64,000 bases of DNA. It comes from Paludibacteraceae bacterium (GTDB taxonomy: Bacteria; Bacteroidota; Bacteroidia; Bacteroidales; Paludibacteraceae). This document shows, piece by piece, positions 7,660 to 15,969 of this stretch (positions are counted from its first letter, which is position 1; every line of letters starts with the position of its first letter). The position numbers and the translations under genes were made by a program. The notes below the pieces were generated by a model. The model did no database searches. It saw only the letters and a list, made by a program, of their open reading frames with translations, and was not told the origin of the DNA. The stretch covers positions 27,322 to 91,321 of the forward strand of contig JAFTCC010000064.1 in NCBI GenBank assembly GCA_017454915.1, written 5' to 3'.

Positions 7660-8313
7660 ATGAAAATCAGCAAAAACTTAACATTGGCAATGCTATTATT
7701 GTCAGGTTTACTATTTGTTGGCTGCGGAGGCAGCAAAGACGAGCCCTCGGGCAGCGGTTCATCATCGGGTTCCGGCAATAATTCCGGCAGCGGCTCGTCA
7801 TCGTCGGGTGACGGGGTAATTCTGTATAACGTTTATAGCGTGAGCTGCCTAAAAATAGTGGCAGTAAACACCAGTTCCACGGGCGACTGGTACTCCGAAC
7901 TGCGCTATATCTGGCATGACAATATCAGCAACAAGGATTATCTGTGCACAAACAGCTACTCGTTTAACATGATAGGCTCGGTGAACAGCAACACCTATTC
8001 GACCTTTAACGGCTACAACGTAAAGTCGTATAAATACTACACTAAAGACCCCGGTATTAGTGTAAGTACCTATTACTTCTACAACGACGGCAATTTTGTC
8101 GGGTACATTTATCCTACCGGCGGCGGCAGTTCGTCAGGGGACAGCGGAAGCGGCAGCAGTAGCAGCAGCACCTGCGGACTGTGCCGCGGAAGTGGGAAAT
8201 GCTCTTTGTGCTACGGCAGCGGCCGCATAGGCACAAGTACGTTTGGCACAACCTGCTCAATGTGCAAAGGGACGGGCAAATGCACGTCATGCGACGGCAA
8301 AGGTTATTATTAG
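7660..8313 (+). CDS. Lipoprotein with DnaJ-like CxxCxGxG zinc motifs
   Basis: 217 residues. The SPII signal ends in LLFVGC (lipid Cys near residue 22). A Ser/Gly-rich flexible linker covers about 26-50, an unrecognised beta-rich domain about 50-150, and a second Ser/Gly linker about 152-168. The C-terminus carries four CxxCxGxG units (CGLCRGSG, CSLCYGSG, CSMCKGTG, CTSCDGKG), the signature of the DnaJ cysteine-rich domain, which binds two zinc ions. There is no J domain. Zinc binding is a good inference; a chaperone role outside the cytoplasm is speculation. The gene stands alone between the paralogue operon and a convergent porin gene. Confidence 0.75.
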   Translation: MKISKNLTLAMLLLSGLLFVGCGGSKDEPSGSGSSSGSGNNSGSGSSSSGDGVILYNVYSVSCLKIVAVNTSSTGDWYSELRYIWHDNISNKDYLCTNSYSFNMIGSVNSNTYSTFNGYNVKSYKYYTKDPGISVSTYYFYNDGNFVGYIYPTGGGSSSGDSGSGSSSSSTCGLCRGSGKCSLCYGSGRIGTSTFGTTCSMCKGTGKCTSCDGKGYY

Positions 8314-8386
8314 ACAATAGACCGATACACTGTTAGACCGCCTTCGGCTGATAGAACAAAGACGCTCAATTAGGGGTTTGAATAAT

Positions 8387-8430
8387 TACCCCGTGGGGAT
8401 TTCCTATAATTGGGAAATGCCTACGGGGTA
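8387..8430 (+). terminator. Long imperfect hairpin, probable terminator
   Basis: TACCCCGTGGGGATTTCC (8387-8404) pairs with GGGAAATGCCTACGGGGTA (8412-8430) with two mismatches around a short loop. It lies 74 bases after the stop of the zinc-motif lipoprotein. It embeds the CCCCGTAGGGG module of the dispersed repeats. There is no strong T-run, so termination is inferred. Confidence 0.5.
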
Positions 8431-8510
8431 GTTTGTGGATATGGGTATATGACTTGTCCTAACAAGCGATGTCCGGATTAAGTCCAAAGCAGTTATTAGA
8501 ATTTGGGTTA

Positions 8511-8708
8511 AACCCAAATCGGTCATTAGACCGAATGTGGTTCTTTAGCGACATTGCTATGTATTCTATTTTGTATATTTTTTTTCTTTTTGGCATCTTT
8601 TTGCTTGTCGCTCGGTCGTTATGCCCGCATAACTCCCTCACTCCAAGACAAAAATCCGCTCAAAAATAAAAAGAACTCTAAACAAAATTCTAATGACCGA
8701 TTTGGGTT
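8511..8708. mobile_element. MITE-like element with perfect 20-bp terminal inverted repeats
   Basis: The first 20 bases (AACCCAAATCGGTCATTAGA, 8511-8530) are the exact reverse complement of the last 20 (8689-8708). The interior is AT-rich and encodes nothing convincing. A related shorter element lies at 35273-35394, sharing the ends and internal blocks such as GCCCGCATAA and AAGACAAAAAT. The right end runs into the stop codon of the porin gene (complement of 8707-8709). No target-site duplication could be identified with confidence. Confidence 0.7.
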
Positions 8709-10107
8709 AAAAACTAAACTTGGTCATAAACTGTACACGGTGGTTAGTAATCCAGTGGAGGTTTTTCTCCGCAAGTCCGTTCTTGGGGCTAATGCCACCA
8801 TCGCCGTACTGCGCCGATGTAATCTCATATTCAAGCCCGAGCTGGAACATTCCGATGTTCCACACCACAGTAGGCGACAGCCGCCATAAGCGGTTGAGAT
8901 TTGAAAAGCTGTTCTTGCTGAACCAAAAGCCGGTTATGCTCCCATCTTCGTTAACGGCAAGCGACTCCTTGGTGCCAAAATTGCGGACATAGCCCGCAAA
9001 CAGTATGCCCTTGACGGCTTTGCCGTAAGTGATGCTTAACCATGACGACAAGTTACGCGTGGGCGTGTATTGCCATGAGCCGTCGCCGTTGACCTTGCTC
9101 ACACCATAGCCGCCATTGAGGTTGACATGTTCGCCAGCCTCGGCAAACACCGCCTTGGCCTTAAGCGAAAAATCACCGTGCTTGTACTGGAAGTAGAGGA
9201 AAGGCGAGAAAGTGGTAATACGCTCCTTAACCTTGACTTTGACATCGGCAGCCGCCTCACCATTGCCAACCTTTATTGTCGTCTCGTTGCGCGGCGCTAT
9301 GCTCAACACGTCCACTCCGGCACGGAGCAGCACCCCGCTTTTGTGGCTGAAAGACAATCCGAGATAGCCCTCGGGGGTGCAGGAGTACTTGATATAGTTA
9401 GCAGACTGTCCGTCAGGCCCCGCCGAAGTGTACTGCATCTGCCACATCGCCGCCCCCGTAATGGTAAACCACTCTCCCAGCGTAGCGTCAAGTTTGACCT
9501 GCGGTGTGCGGCTGAAAGGCCCGAACGGCATTCCCGTGTTTAATGAAATGACATCGCACAAATCTGCGGCAAGCGGATGCCACGCCTGCCCCATGAGCAG
9601 ACTTACGCGGGCTGTGGACTTATCATTGACCCGAAGGCTGTCCCAAGCCAAAGTGATGTAGGCAAGCCTAAGGCGGAGCAATGCGGCACCGGTAGAGCCA
9701 TTAAGACCTGCATAGAAGTCGGCTTCGATTTTAGCCCCGAATTCCGTTTTGCCCCACTTGTAACCAGTAACGTCAAGTCCACCACGAGTTGTGAGCGAGA
9801 GGAAACGGAACGACGGCTTTGCGTTAAGGTCCTCGCGCCCGATACCCGAAACACGCGCCTCGTCAGCAGTCTGGTTCCAATTGTTGTCACGAGGCAAATA
9901 ATAAAACATTCCGCCTTGGCCGGACACGCTCTCGCGCGAATCGAAAATGAAATAGTTGCACACATAGCCATAAGGCTTATAGTGCGCCTTGAGGTAAGCC
10001 TTCACCTGCTCTTTCCTCTCATTTTTGTCGCGCCGCGGGGCAGCACTTACAGAGAAAACGAGTTGCGAAAGAACACAACAAAACAGAATTATACGAGTTA
10101 GTTTCAT
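8707..10107 (-). CDS. Porin-like outer membrane beta-barrel protein
   Basis: 466 residues with a signal peptide (MKLTRIILFCCVLSQLVFSVSA). The mature protein is a series of alternating-hydrophobicity strands rich in aromatic residues and Gly. It ends in VQFMTKFSF, with the terminal Phe typical of outer-membrane barrels. An N-terminal soluble stretch (about 24-60) has a coiled, Lys/Glu-rich look. It resembles the porin-type proteins of Bacteroidota, but the substrate is unknown. It has its own promoter at 10151-10182. The stop codon lies inside the end of the MITE-like repeat, so the element has inserted at, or expanded up to, the end of the gene. Confidence 0.75.
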   Translation of the reverse strand: MKLTRIILFCCVLSQLVFSVSAAPRRDKNERKEQVKAYLKAHYKPYGYVCNYFIFDSRESVSGQGGMFYYLPRDNNWNQTADEARVSGIGREDLNAKPSFRFLSLTTRGGLDVTGYKWGKTEFGAKIEADFYAGLNGSTGAALLRLRLAYITLAWDSLRVNDKSTARVSLLMGQAWHPLAADLCDVISLNTGMPFGPFSRTPQVKLDATLGEWFTITGAAMWQMQYTSAGPDGQSANYIKYSCTPEGYLGLSFSHKSGVLLRAGVDVLSIAPRNETTIKVGNGEAAADVKVKVKERITTFSPFLYFQYKHGDFSLKAKAVFAEAGEHVNLNGGYGVSKVNGDGSWQYTPTRNLSSWLSITYGKAVKGILFAGYVRNFGTKESLAVNEDGSITGFWFSKNSFSNLNRLWRLSPTVVWNIGMFQLGLEYEITSAQYGDGGISPKNGLAEKNLHWITNHRVQFMTKFSF

Positions 10108-10150
10108 AATCGTAAAATAAAAGGGTGAAGGGAATGATGATTAGTATATG

Positions 10151-10182
10151 CAAAATTAGCGATAATTTTTCAAACGGACAAA
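10151..10182 (-). promoter_or_regulatory. Promoter for the porin-like gene
   Basis: On the minus strand, -33 TTTG (complement of 10179-10182) and -7 TAATTTTG (complement of 10151-10158) are 20 bases apart. Transcription would begin near 10144, giving a leader of about 37 bases. Confidence 0.8.
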
Positions 10183-10186
10183 AAAA

Positions 10187-10222
10187 AGAGTCGCCGGCTA
10201 CATGCCGACAACTCTTTGATAA
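10187..10222 (-). terminator. Rho-independent terminator of the small unknown gene
   Basis: On the minus strand AAAGAGTTGTCGGC pairs with GCCGGCGACTCTTT around a short loop, with two internal mismatches, and runs into eight T. It ends transcription from the gene at 10252-10593. Its T-run overlaps the -33 element of the porin promoter (10179-10182), so the two units are packed tightly. Confidence 0.8.
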
Positions 10223-10251
10223 GTTGGAATTGAGAAGTTGTTAGGTTAGCG

Positions 10252-10593
10252 TTAATCTCCGCCGTTGTTATCACCGTTGTTTTGTGCGTCACGCCATAGT
10301 TTGGCGAAGATGTATCCGTTGAGTGTTTTGTAGGTGTGCTGCGCTTTGAATTTGCGCTTGAGTTCAGCATACTGCTCCGGGTCTGAAGTTGGCAGCGCGG
10401 CGACCTGTGCCTTGACGGTTTTGAACTTGAGGCGAATTTGCTTTTGCTCTTCTGTTGACGGACCATGGTAGGGATTGTCAACGCGCACCGCATAGGTTTC
10501 GCCGTAGAGTTTCTTGAAGTGGACTTTGTCAGAGTTGTTAACTCGGCCTTGAACCGAACGCACGATAGGTTGGAGGGTGTTAATTCTTGCCAT
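10252..10593 (-). CDS. Small conserved-looking protein of unknown function
   Basis: 113 residues, no signal peptide and no membrane segment. The body is basic and probably helical (for example around 55-85, with many Lys, Arg and Gln), and the last eight residues are Asn/Gly/Asp (NNGDNNGGD). The segment AVRVDNPYHGPSTEEQKQIR is distinctive. It forms a one-gene transcription unit, with a -7 element at complement 10657-10664 and a strong terminator at 10187-10222. A nucleic-acid-binding role would fit the charge but nothing proves it. I do not recognise the family. Confidence 0.7.
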   Translation of the reverse strand: MARINTLQPIVRSVQGRVNNSDKVHFKKLYGETYAVRVDNPYHGPSTEEQKQIRLKFKTVKAQVAALPTSDPEQYAELKRKFKAQHTYKTLNGYIFAKLWRDAQNNGDNNGGD

Positions 10594-10656
10594 GATAGAA
10601 ATGTTTTTTTAGGATTTAACTTTTTGATTATCTGTTGTCTTTCGCGATTGACGATG

Positions 10657-10664
10657 CAAAGTTA
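10657..10664 (-). promoter_or_regulatory. Promoter -7 element
   Basis: TAACTTTG on the minus strand (complement of 10657-10664), 64 bases ahead of the start at 10593. The -33 region is poor. The other half of this gap (10665-10839) holds no feature I can name. Confidence 0.55.
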
Positions 10665-10839
10665 CGCCGCAAGGAACGGGCATATGTAACATTTGTGTCC
10701 TATTCTGTTCGATTGCGTTCACAATGGTTCCATTTCGTACTATTTAGGGCTATTTTGAGCCCAAGAGTTCACAATGCGATATTTTTGTCGTAACGTTGGC
10801 TTAGCCGAAGTTACTGTCACTCGGAAATGTTCGAATAAA

Positions 10840-10871
10840 TTTGGCATTTCTCTCGTTTTTCAGTAACTTTG
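10840..10871 (+). promoter_or_regulatory. Promoter for the DUF389 gene
   Basis: TTTG at 10840-10843 and TAACTTTG at 10864-10871, 20 bases apart. Transcription from about 10878 rules out the longer in-frame start near 10841 and sets the ATG at 10904. Confidence 0.85.
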
Positions 10872-10903
10872 CGCAGAGTAGTAATCCACAGAATTGTAGT
10901 GAC

Positions 10904-12244
10904 ATGACATTGAAAGACCGTATCCGCTCATTTTTGGATGGGCATGTGTATTTTTCAGTAGATTCAGTTCGTCAGGCTGAATGCGTGAAATCAATAAGCG
11001 AAAGTTCGGTGTTTTCCGGTCCGAGCATTTGGGTGCTTGTTTTCGCGATATTCATTGCGTCGCTGGGTTTGAACGTAAATTCTACAGCCGTGATAATCGG
11101 CGCGATGCTTATATCTCCTCTTATGGGTCCGATCATGGGCATGGGGTTGGCGTTGGGTATCAATGATTTTGACCTGCTCAAGCGCGCCGCCACAAATTTT
11201 GCTATAGCGGTAGTTGTGAGTATTCTGACCGCCACAGTCTTTTTTCTGCTATCGCCTCTTAAGGAGTCGCAGTCAGAGCTTCTTGCCCGCACGTCTCCCA
11301 CGCTCTATGACGTGATGATCGCGTTTTTCGGCGGTGCGGCAGGCATAGTTGCGACAGCAAGTTTTGACAAGGGCAATAATGTGATTCCCGGCGTGGCGAT
11401 AGCGACCGCCCTAATGCCTCCTTTATGCACCGCCGGCTACGGGTTGGCAAACGCCAACTGGCACTTCTTTTTTGGTGCCTTCTACCTGTTTTTCATAAAC
11501 ACTGTTTTCATCTGCGGGGCAACATACATCGGCGTCAGACTGCTCGGTTTCAAATACGTTGGCAAGAGCACGTCTGGCACAACAGTCCGCAATCGGCGCA
11601 TCGCGTTAGGCATAGTGATTGCCACGCTGATACCTGCAGCCTACATCACCTACTGGATTGTGGAGGAGAGCGTGATAGAAAGGCGGTTTGAGAATTATTC
11701 GGCGAAACATCTGGACTTTGACGGCGCCCGCGTGATATCGAAAGAAATCGACCGCAACGCGCACACGGTAACCGTAGTAGCAATAGGCCGCGAGATAAGC
11801 GACGGTGAAATAAAGTCGGCAGAAAGCTCACTGCCCGATTTCGGATTCAACGGCTACGAGCTTCAACTCCTTCAGGGCAGCCGCTCCGACAGCATAATAG
11901 CCGCCAACACCAAATTATTGACAAACAGCGAGGAATACTTACGCAAGATAAAATCGCAGAAAAACAAAATCTCAGCCCTTGAGCAACGCGTGGAGCACTA
12001 CGGTCGCTACGAGGCAATCGGATGCGACGTTCTGGATGAGCTGCAAACCTTATATCCCGAAGTAAGCACTCTGGCATTGTCAGAAGCCACGGAATGGACG
12101 CCCGACAGCGTAGGGGCGTACACACTCGCAATTGTTGGAGCACAAAACACCAAGCCCCTTGACACACAACGCATTGAGCAATGGCTATGCAGTAGGCTGA
12201 AGTGCAGAAAAGTAAAAGTGGTGGTAGAAAAAAAGGAACAATAA
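10904..12244 (+). CDS. DUF389-domain integral membrane protein
   Basis: 446 residues. A short cytoplasmic N-terminus (KDRIRSFLDGHV) leads into a DUF389 domain of about six transmembrane helices (about 30-230). It includes the conserved GLNVNSTAVIIGAMLISPLM and GVAIATALMPPLCTAGYGLA segments. The remainder (about 250-446) is soluble and partly coiled, rich in Glu, Lys and Ser, with an NKISALEQRVEHYG heptad-like stretch. DUF389 proteins occur widely and their function is not settled. The ATG at 10904 is chosen because the promoter lies just before it; longer frames would begin upstream of the transcript. A terminator follows directly. Confidence 0.85.
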   Translation: MTLKDRIRSFLDGHVYFSVDSVRQAECVKSISESSVFSGPSIWVLVFAIFIASLGLNVNSTAVIIGAMLISPLMGPIMGMGLALGINDFDLLKRAATNFAIAVVVSILTATVFFLLSPLKESQSELLARTSPTLYDVMIAFFGGAAGIVATASFDKGNNVIPGVAIATALMPPLCTAGYGLANANWHFFFGAFYLFFINTVFICGATYIGVRLLGFKYVGKSTSGTTVRNRRIALGIVIATLIPAAYITYWIVEESVIERRFENYSAKHLDFDGARVISKEIDRNAHTVTVVAIGREISDGEIKSAESSLPDFGFNGYELQLLQGSRSDSIIAANTKLLTNSEEYLRKIKSQKNKISALEQRVEHYGRYEAIGCDVLDELQTLYPEVSTLALSEATEWTPDSVGAYTLAIVGAQNTKPLDTQRIEQWLCSRLKCRKVKVVVEKKEQ

Positions 12245-12269
12245 AATGCGGCTTACCCGCATTTTTTTT
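12242..12269 (+). terminator. Terminator overlapping the galK promoter
   Basis: AAATGCGG pairs with CCGCATTT around a five-base loop and is followed by eight T. It begins at the stop codon of the DUF389 gene. The last T bases are part of the -33 element of the next promoter. Confidence 0.85.
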
Positions 12270-12297
12270 GTGCTTTGGAAAAAAAATCGTAACTTTG
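12267..12297 (+). promoter_or_regulatory. Promoter for galactokinase gene
   Basis: TTTG at 12267-12270 and TAACTTTG at 12290-12297, 19 bases apart. The predicted leader of about 100 bases carries no obvious structured element. Confidence 0.8.
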
Positions 12298-12403
12298 GAA
12301 AATTATTGTGGGGCGAATTAACAGTGGCAAAAAAACATCGTCGCCCATCAGGTTTTGAAAGTTTGAAAAACATCATCGTTAACCTACTAATACGAAAAAA
12401 CTT

Positions 12404-13567
12404 ATGACTGTAAACGAACTAAAGCAATCATTCCAAGAGTCATTCGGACACGCCGCGTCCGCAGTATATTTTTCACCTGGCCGCGTCAACCTCATAGGCG
12501 AGCATACGGACTATAACGGAGGCAGCGTATTTCCCTGCGCATTGAGTTTCGGCACCTATCTTCTGGTGTCGCCAAATGACAAAGGCGTTTTCCGCTTCAA
12601 GTCGCTCAACCAGCCTGCGATAGAGAGCGTATCACTCGACCGCCTGACAAGCCCTCTACCCAACAATTCTTGGATTAACTATCCGCTGGGATGCATTGCA
12701 CAGTTTGTGAAACGCGGTTTTGAAATCCGCAACGGCTATGATCTGCTGATTTGGGGTAACGTGCCCAACGGTGCAGGCTTAAGTTCGTCTGCGGCTCTGG
12801 AAGTCGTAACAGCGTACATGATGAACGACCAGCTTAATGCCGGCTATGACCGCACGGAACTCGCCAAGATAGGTCAATTGTCGGAGCACGAGTTCGCAGG
12901 CGTTAACTGCGGCATAATGGACCAGTTCGCTTCGGCGCAGGGCAAGAAAGACCACGCAATATACCTGAACTGCGACACGCTGGAGTTTGAACTTGTACCA
13001 ATAAAACTTGACGGCGTGAAAGTTGTGATTAGCAACACACACTCGCCCCACAAGCTTGACAGCGGCGCCTACAACTCTCGCGTTGCTCAATGCCACACCG
13101 CCGTTGAGCAGTTGAGCCGCGTACGCCCCATCAAGCACCTTGCCGAATTAACAGAAGCTGAGTTTGAGAGCATCTCGTCAGCCATCACAGACCCTATAGC
13201 ACTGAAGCGCGCTAAGCACGTTGTGGGCGAAGTACAGCGCACCACCGATGCCGTTGCAGCACTGAAGAAAGGCGACATAGCCACCTTCGGCCGCCTGATG
13301 TGCGAAAGCCATAAGAGCCTCAGAGACTATTATGAGGTAACAGGCGAGCAACTTGACACGATGGCAGAAGAGGCATGGAAAATTGACGGCGTAATCGGCA
13401 GCCGCATGACAGGAGGCGGATTTGGCGGGTGCACAGTGTCGTTGGTAAAAGACGAGGCAATAGACACTTTTGTCAAACAAGTCGGAGCCAACTATGAGCG
13501 CCGCACAGGCATCAAACCAGAGTTTTATATCGCTGAGATAGGCGACGGGGCAAGGCGCGTGGAATAA
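12404..13567 (+). CDS. galK: Galactokinase
   Basis: 387 residues, the usual length. It phosphorylates galactose to galactose-1-phosphate, the first step of the Leloir pathway, in the cytoplasm. All three GHMP-kinase motifs are present: the galactokinase signature GRVNLIGEHTDYNGG at 26-40, the ATP loop NGAGLSSSAALE at about 122-133, and GSRMTGGGFGGCTVSL near residues 330-345. No other galactose gene (galT, galE, a transporter) is within the window, so the gene is a stand-alone unit with its own promoter. A flippase gene follows 22 bases later and may be co-transcribed. The ATG at 12404 aligns with the family N-terminus. Confidence 0.95.
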   Translation: MTVNELKQSFQESFGHAASAVYFSPGRVNLIGEHTDYNGGSVFPCALSFGTYLLVSPNDKGVFRFKSLNQPAIESVSLDRLTSPLPNNSWINYPLGCIAQFVKRGFEIRNGYDLLIWGNVPNGAGLSSSAALEVVTAYMMNDQLNAGYDRTELAKIGQLSEHEFAGVNCGIMDQFASAQGKKDHAIYLNCDTLEFELVPIKLDGVKVVISNTHSPHKLDSGAYNSRVAQCHTAVEQLSRVRPIKHLAELTEAEFESISSAITDPIALKRAKHVVGEVQRTTDAVAALKKGDIATFGRLMCESHKSLRDYYEVTGEQLDTMAEEAWKIDGVIGSRMTGGGFGGCTVSLVKDEAIDTFVKQVGANYERRTGIKPEFYIAEIGDGARRVE

Positions 13568-13589
13568 TTTCTACTGAATAACAAGGGAT

Positions 13590-15110
13590 ATGGGCGTCAT
13601 TCTGCAACAGAGCATCAAAGGCACGATAGTCACTTATCTGGGAACCTTCTTGGGTTTCCTGACCACGTTTTTTGTTCTGACCCGCTTTTTGAGCCCGGCA
13701 GAAGTAGGTCTGTCGCGTGTGCTGATAGACACCGCCACACTTTTGATATCGCTTGCCCAACTTGGCGCGTCCACATCCATCATCCGTTTTTTCCCGTACT
13801 TCAAAGACGAGGAGCACCAGCACTACGGTTTCTTTGGCTGGACAGTCATCATCCCCTTCGTAGGCTTTGTGTTCTTTGCTTCGTTGTTCGCATTGCTAAA
13901 AGGACCGTTAAGCAACATCTTCATCAGCAATTCGCCACTTTTCGTCAACTTCTATTATTTCGTGCTGCCATTGGCGTTTGCCATGCTGTACCAGATAATC
14001 TTCGAGACGAACATCAACGCCCTGATGCACGTGGTGTTTCCGCGTTTTGTGCGTGAAGTGCTTGTTCGGTTATGCATGCTAACCACCTATCTTCTCTACG
14101 CATTCCGCCACATCAGTCTGACAGGTTTCGTTAGCGCGATATGCATAACCTACGGCATAGCCGCGATAGCCAACATCGCCTATCTGCTGCACCTTGGCAA
14201 GTTCAAGTGGAAACCCGATTTGTCGTACATAACGCCAGAACTGCGCCGCAACTTCATGTTTTACACGCTGTTTCTGCTCACGTCCGCATTGAGCGGCATA
14301 CTTGCCCCGATGTTGAGCAGTTACTTCGTAACCGCCCAGATGGGGTTGAAAATGACCGGCATTTTTGCCATTGCCACCTACATGGCCTCTATGATTGCCA
14401 TGCCTTACCGAAGCCTTGGCGCGATTGCGACACCTCAGGTGGCGCAGGCGGTGAAAGACAACGACGAGGAGCAAGTAAGCACGTTGACACAAAAAGTAGC
14501 ACTCAATCAGACCTTTGTGGGGATATTCGTTTTTCTCGCAATTTGGATTAACATAGACCTTATTTATGCTATCCTGCCCAACGGCGACCTCTACTCCACC
14601 GGCCGTAGCGCGCTATTTTATCTGCTGTGGGGGCAACTTGTAACGTCATCTCTGATGATATCAAATAACGTGCTCAACTACTCGAAGTACTACTACCTGT
14701 CGCTACTGCTGACAGTCCTGCTGACAACAGCCACCCTCAGTCTCAACGCCATTATGCTTCCGCCGTGGGGCATGGCAGGGGCTGCTGCGGCAAGCACCTT
14801 GGCTTTCGTTATTTACTATGCTCTACAGCTTTGGGTCATCAAGCAGCTGCTCAACGTACAAGTAGTAACGTTCAACCAACTGCGCCTTGGTGGGCTGCTG
14901 GTGCTGATAATCGCAATAGACTGGATCGCCAACCAATATCTGATTACACCGTCGTCTGACCTCATGGTACTGTTTATTGTGGCGGTAATCAAGAACATAC
15001 TGCTGCTCGCCCTGCCAGCCTACTACTGCTACCGCAGCAAGATGTCAGAAGACGTGAACTATCTGATTGACATCATATTAGACAAAGTTAAAAGTTTTTT
15101 GAACAAATAA
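13590..15110 (+). CDS. Wzx-like oligosaccharide/lipid flippase
   Basis: 506 residues with about 12-14 transmembrane helices spread over the whole length. The N-terminal pattern SIKGTIVTYLGTFLGFLTTF followed by FLSPAEVGLSRV is typical of the polysaccharide-transport (MOP exporter) family, which moves lipid-linked sugars across the inner membrane. No glycosyltransferases are nearby, so the cargo is not indicated; lipid II-type or O-antigen-like units are possibilities. The gene sits 22 bases after galK and 16 bases before the diadenylate cyclase gene. A second member of this family is at 50522-52009. Confidence 0.85.
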   Translation: MGVILQQSIKGTIVTYLGTFLGFLTTFFVLTRFLSPAEVGLSRVLIDTATLLISLAQLGASTSIIRFFPYFKDEEHQHYGFFGWTVIIPFVGFVFFASLFALLKGPLSNIFISNSPLFVNFYYFVLPLAFAMLYQIIFETNINALMHVVFPRFVREVLVRLCMLTTYLLYAFRHISLTGFVSAICITYGIAAIANIAYLLHLGKFKWKPDLSYITPELRRNFMFYTLFLLTSALSGILAPMLSSYFVTAQMGLKMTGIFAIATYMASMIAMPYRSLGAIATPQVAQAVKDNDEEQVSTLTQKVALNQTFVGIFVFLAIWINIDLIYAILPNGDLYSTGRSALFYLLWGQLVTSSLMISNNVLNYSKYYYLSLLLTVLLTTATLSLNAIMLPPWGMAGAAAASTLAFVIYYALQLWVIKQLLNVQVVTFNQLRLGGLLVLIIAIDWIANQYLITPSSDLMVLFIVAVIKNILLLALPAYYCYRSKMSEDVNYLIDIILDKVKSFLNK

Positions 15111-15126
15111 CAGCCAACACTGCACA

Positions 15127-15936
15127 TTGACAATCTTCGGTCTTCCAATAGAATTGAGGGATGTGATTGACATCCTGTTGGTTACCACCCTTCTTTACGG
15201 CACCTACCGGCTTTTGAAAAATTATGGCGCCGCCACAGTGTTCCACGGCATAGTGCTGTTTTTCATGACGTGGTTTTTGGTGGTAGTAGTGTTCCGGCTC
15301 AAGTTGATGGGCAGCATACTAAACAACGTGTTGAGCATCGGCGCCTTAGCCTTGGTGATTATTTTTCAGGAAGAGATACGGATGTTTTTCTCCCGCCTCG
15401 GCAACAGGTCGAGCAAGCGCTGGCTGCAACGCTTCAGCAAGATACTGAGCCGTGAAAAGGATAGCGAGGATAACCGCGACGCCACACTTGTGCTGCCAAT
15501 CGTGATGGCATGCAAAAACATGGCGAAAAGCAAGACCGGAGCCCTGATAGTCGTTAAGCGCAATGACAGCCTTGACACCTACGTGCAGTCGGGCGAACGA
15601 CTCGAGGCAAAACCCAGCGCAAGGCTGTTGGAAAACATTTTCTGGAAGAACACCCCACTCCACGACGGTGCGGTGATAATAACCGGACACCAGATTACCG
15701 CAGCCGCGTGCGTGCTGCCAGTGTCAAGAAACATGAAAATCCCGCAGCAGTTCGGACTTAGACACCGCGCCGCTCTTGGCATAAGCGAGAAAACAGACGC
15801 CATAGCAATTGTGGTGTCGGAAGAAACAGGGAAAATAGCGGTCGCAATACAGGGCAACATACAAGAAGACATTGCGCCACAGCAGCTGGAGCAAATGCTG
15901 ACCGACAACCTGCGGACACTTCAGGACAACAAATAG
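15127..15936 (+). CDS. cdaA: Diadenylate cyclase (CdaA type)
   Basis: 269 residues. It makes cyclic di-AMP from two ATP; in other bacteria c-di-AMP governs potassium and osmotic balance and cell-wall homeostasis. Three N-terminal transmembrane helices (about 11-27, 36-56 and 59-77) are followed by a DAC catalytic domain with DGA at 180-182 and RHRAA at 212-216, the two motifs needed for catalysis. The chosen start is TTG at 15127, since no ATG or GTG occurs earlier in the frame that would match the family N-terminus. Membrane-bound CdaA is usually paired with CdaR, but no CdaR gene is adjacent. Confidence 0.9.
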   Translation: MTIFGLPIELRDVIDILLVTTLLYGTYRLLKNYGAATVFHGIVLFFMTWFLVVVVFRLKLMGSILNNVLSIGALALVIIFQEEIRMFFSRLGNRSSKRWLQRFSKILSREKDSEDNRDATLVLPIVMACKNMAKSKTGALIVVKRNDSLDTYVQSGERLEAKPSARLLENIFWKNTPLHDGAVIITGHQITAAACVLPVSRNMKIPQQFGLRHRAALGISEKTDAIAIVVSEETGKIAVAIQGNIQEDIAPQQLEQMLTDNLRTLQDNK

Positions 15937-15969
15937 CAATTAACAATAAAAAAATAAAAAAATAAAACA

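Noticed and set aside
10841..10903. Upstream start for the DUF389 gene
   Set aside because: The promoter -33 and -7 elements lie inside this stretch, so it is not in the transcript.
13590..15110. Capsule or O-antigen gene cluster
   Set aside because: Both flippase genes in the window stand without glycosyltransferases or sugar-nucleotide genes.
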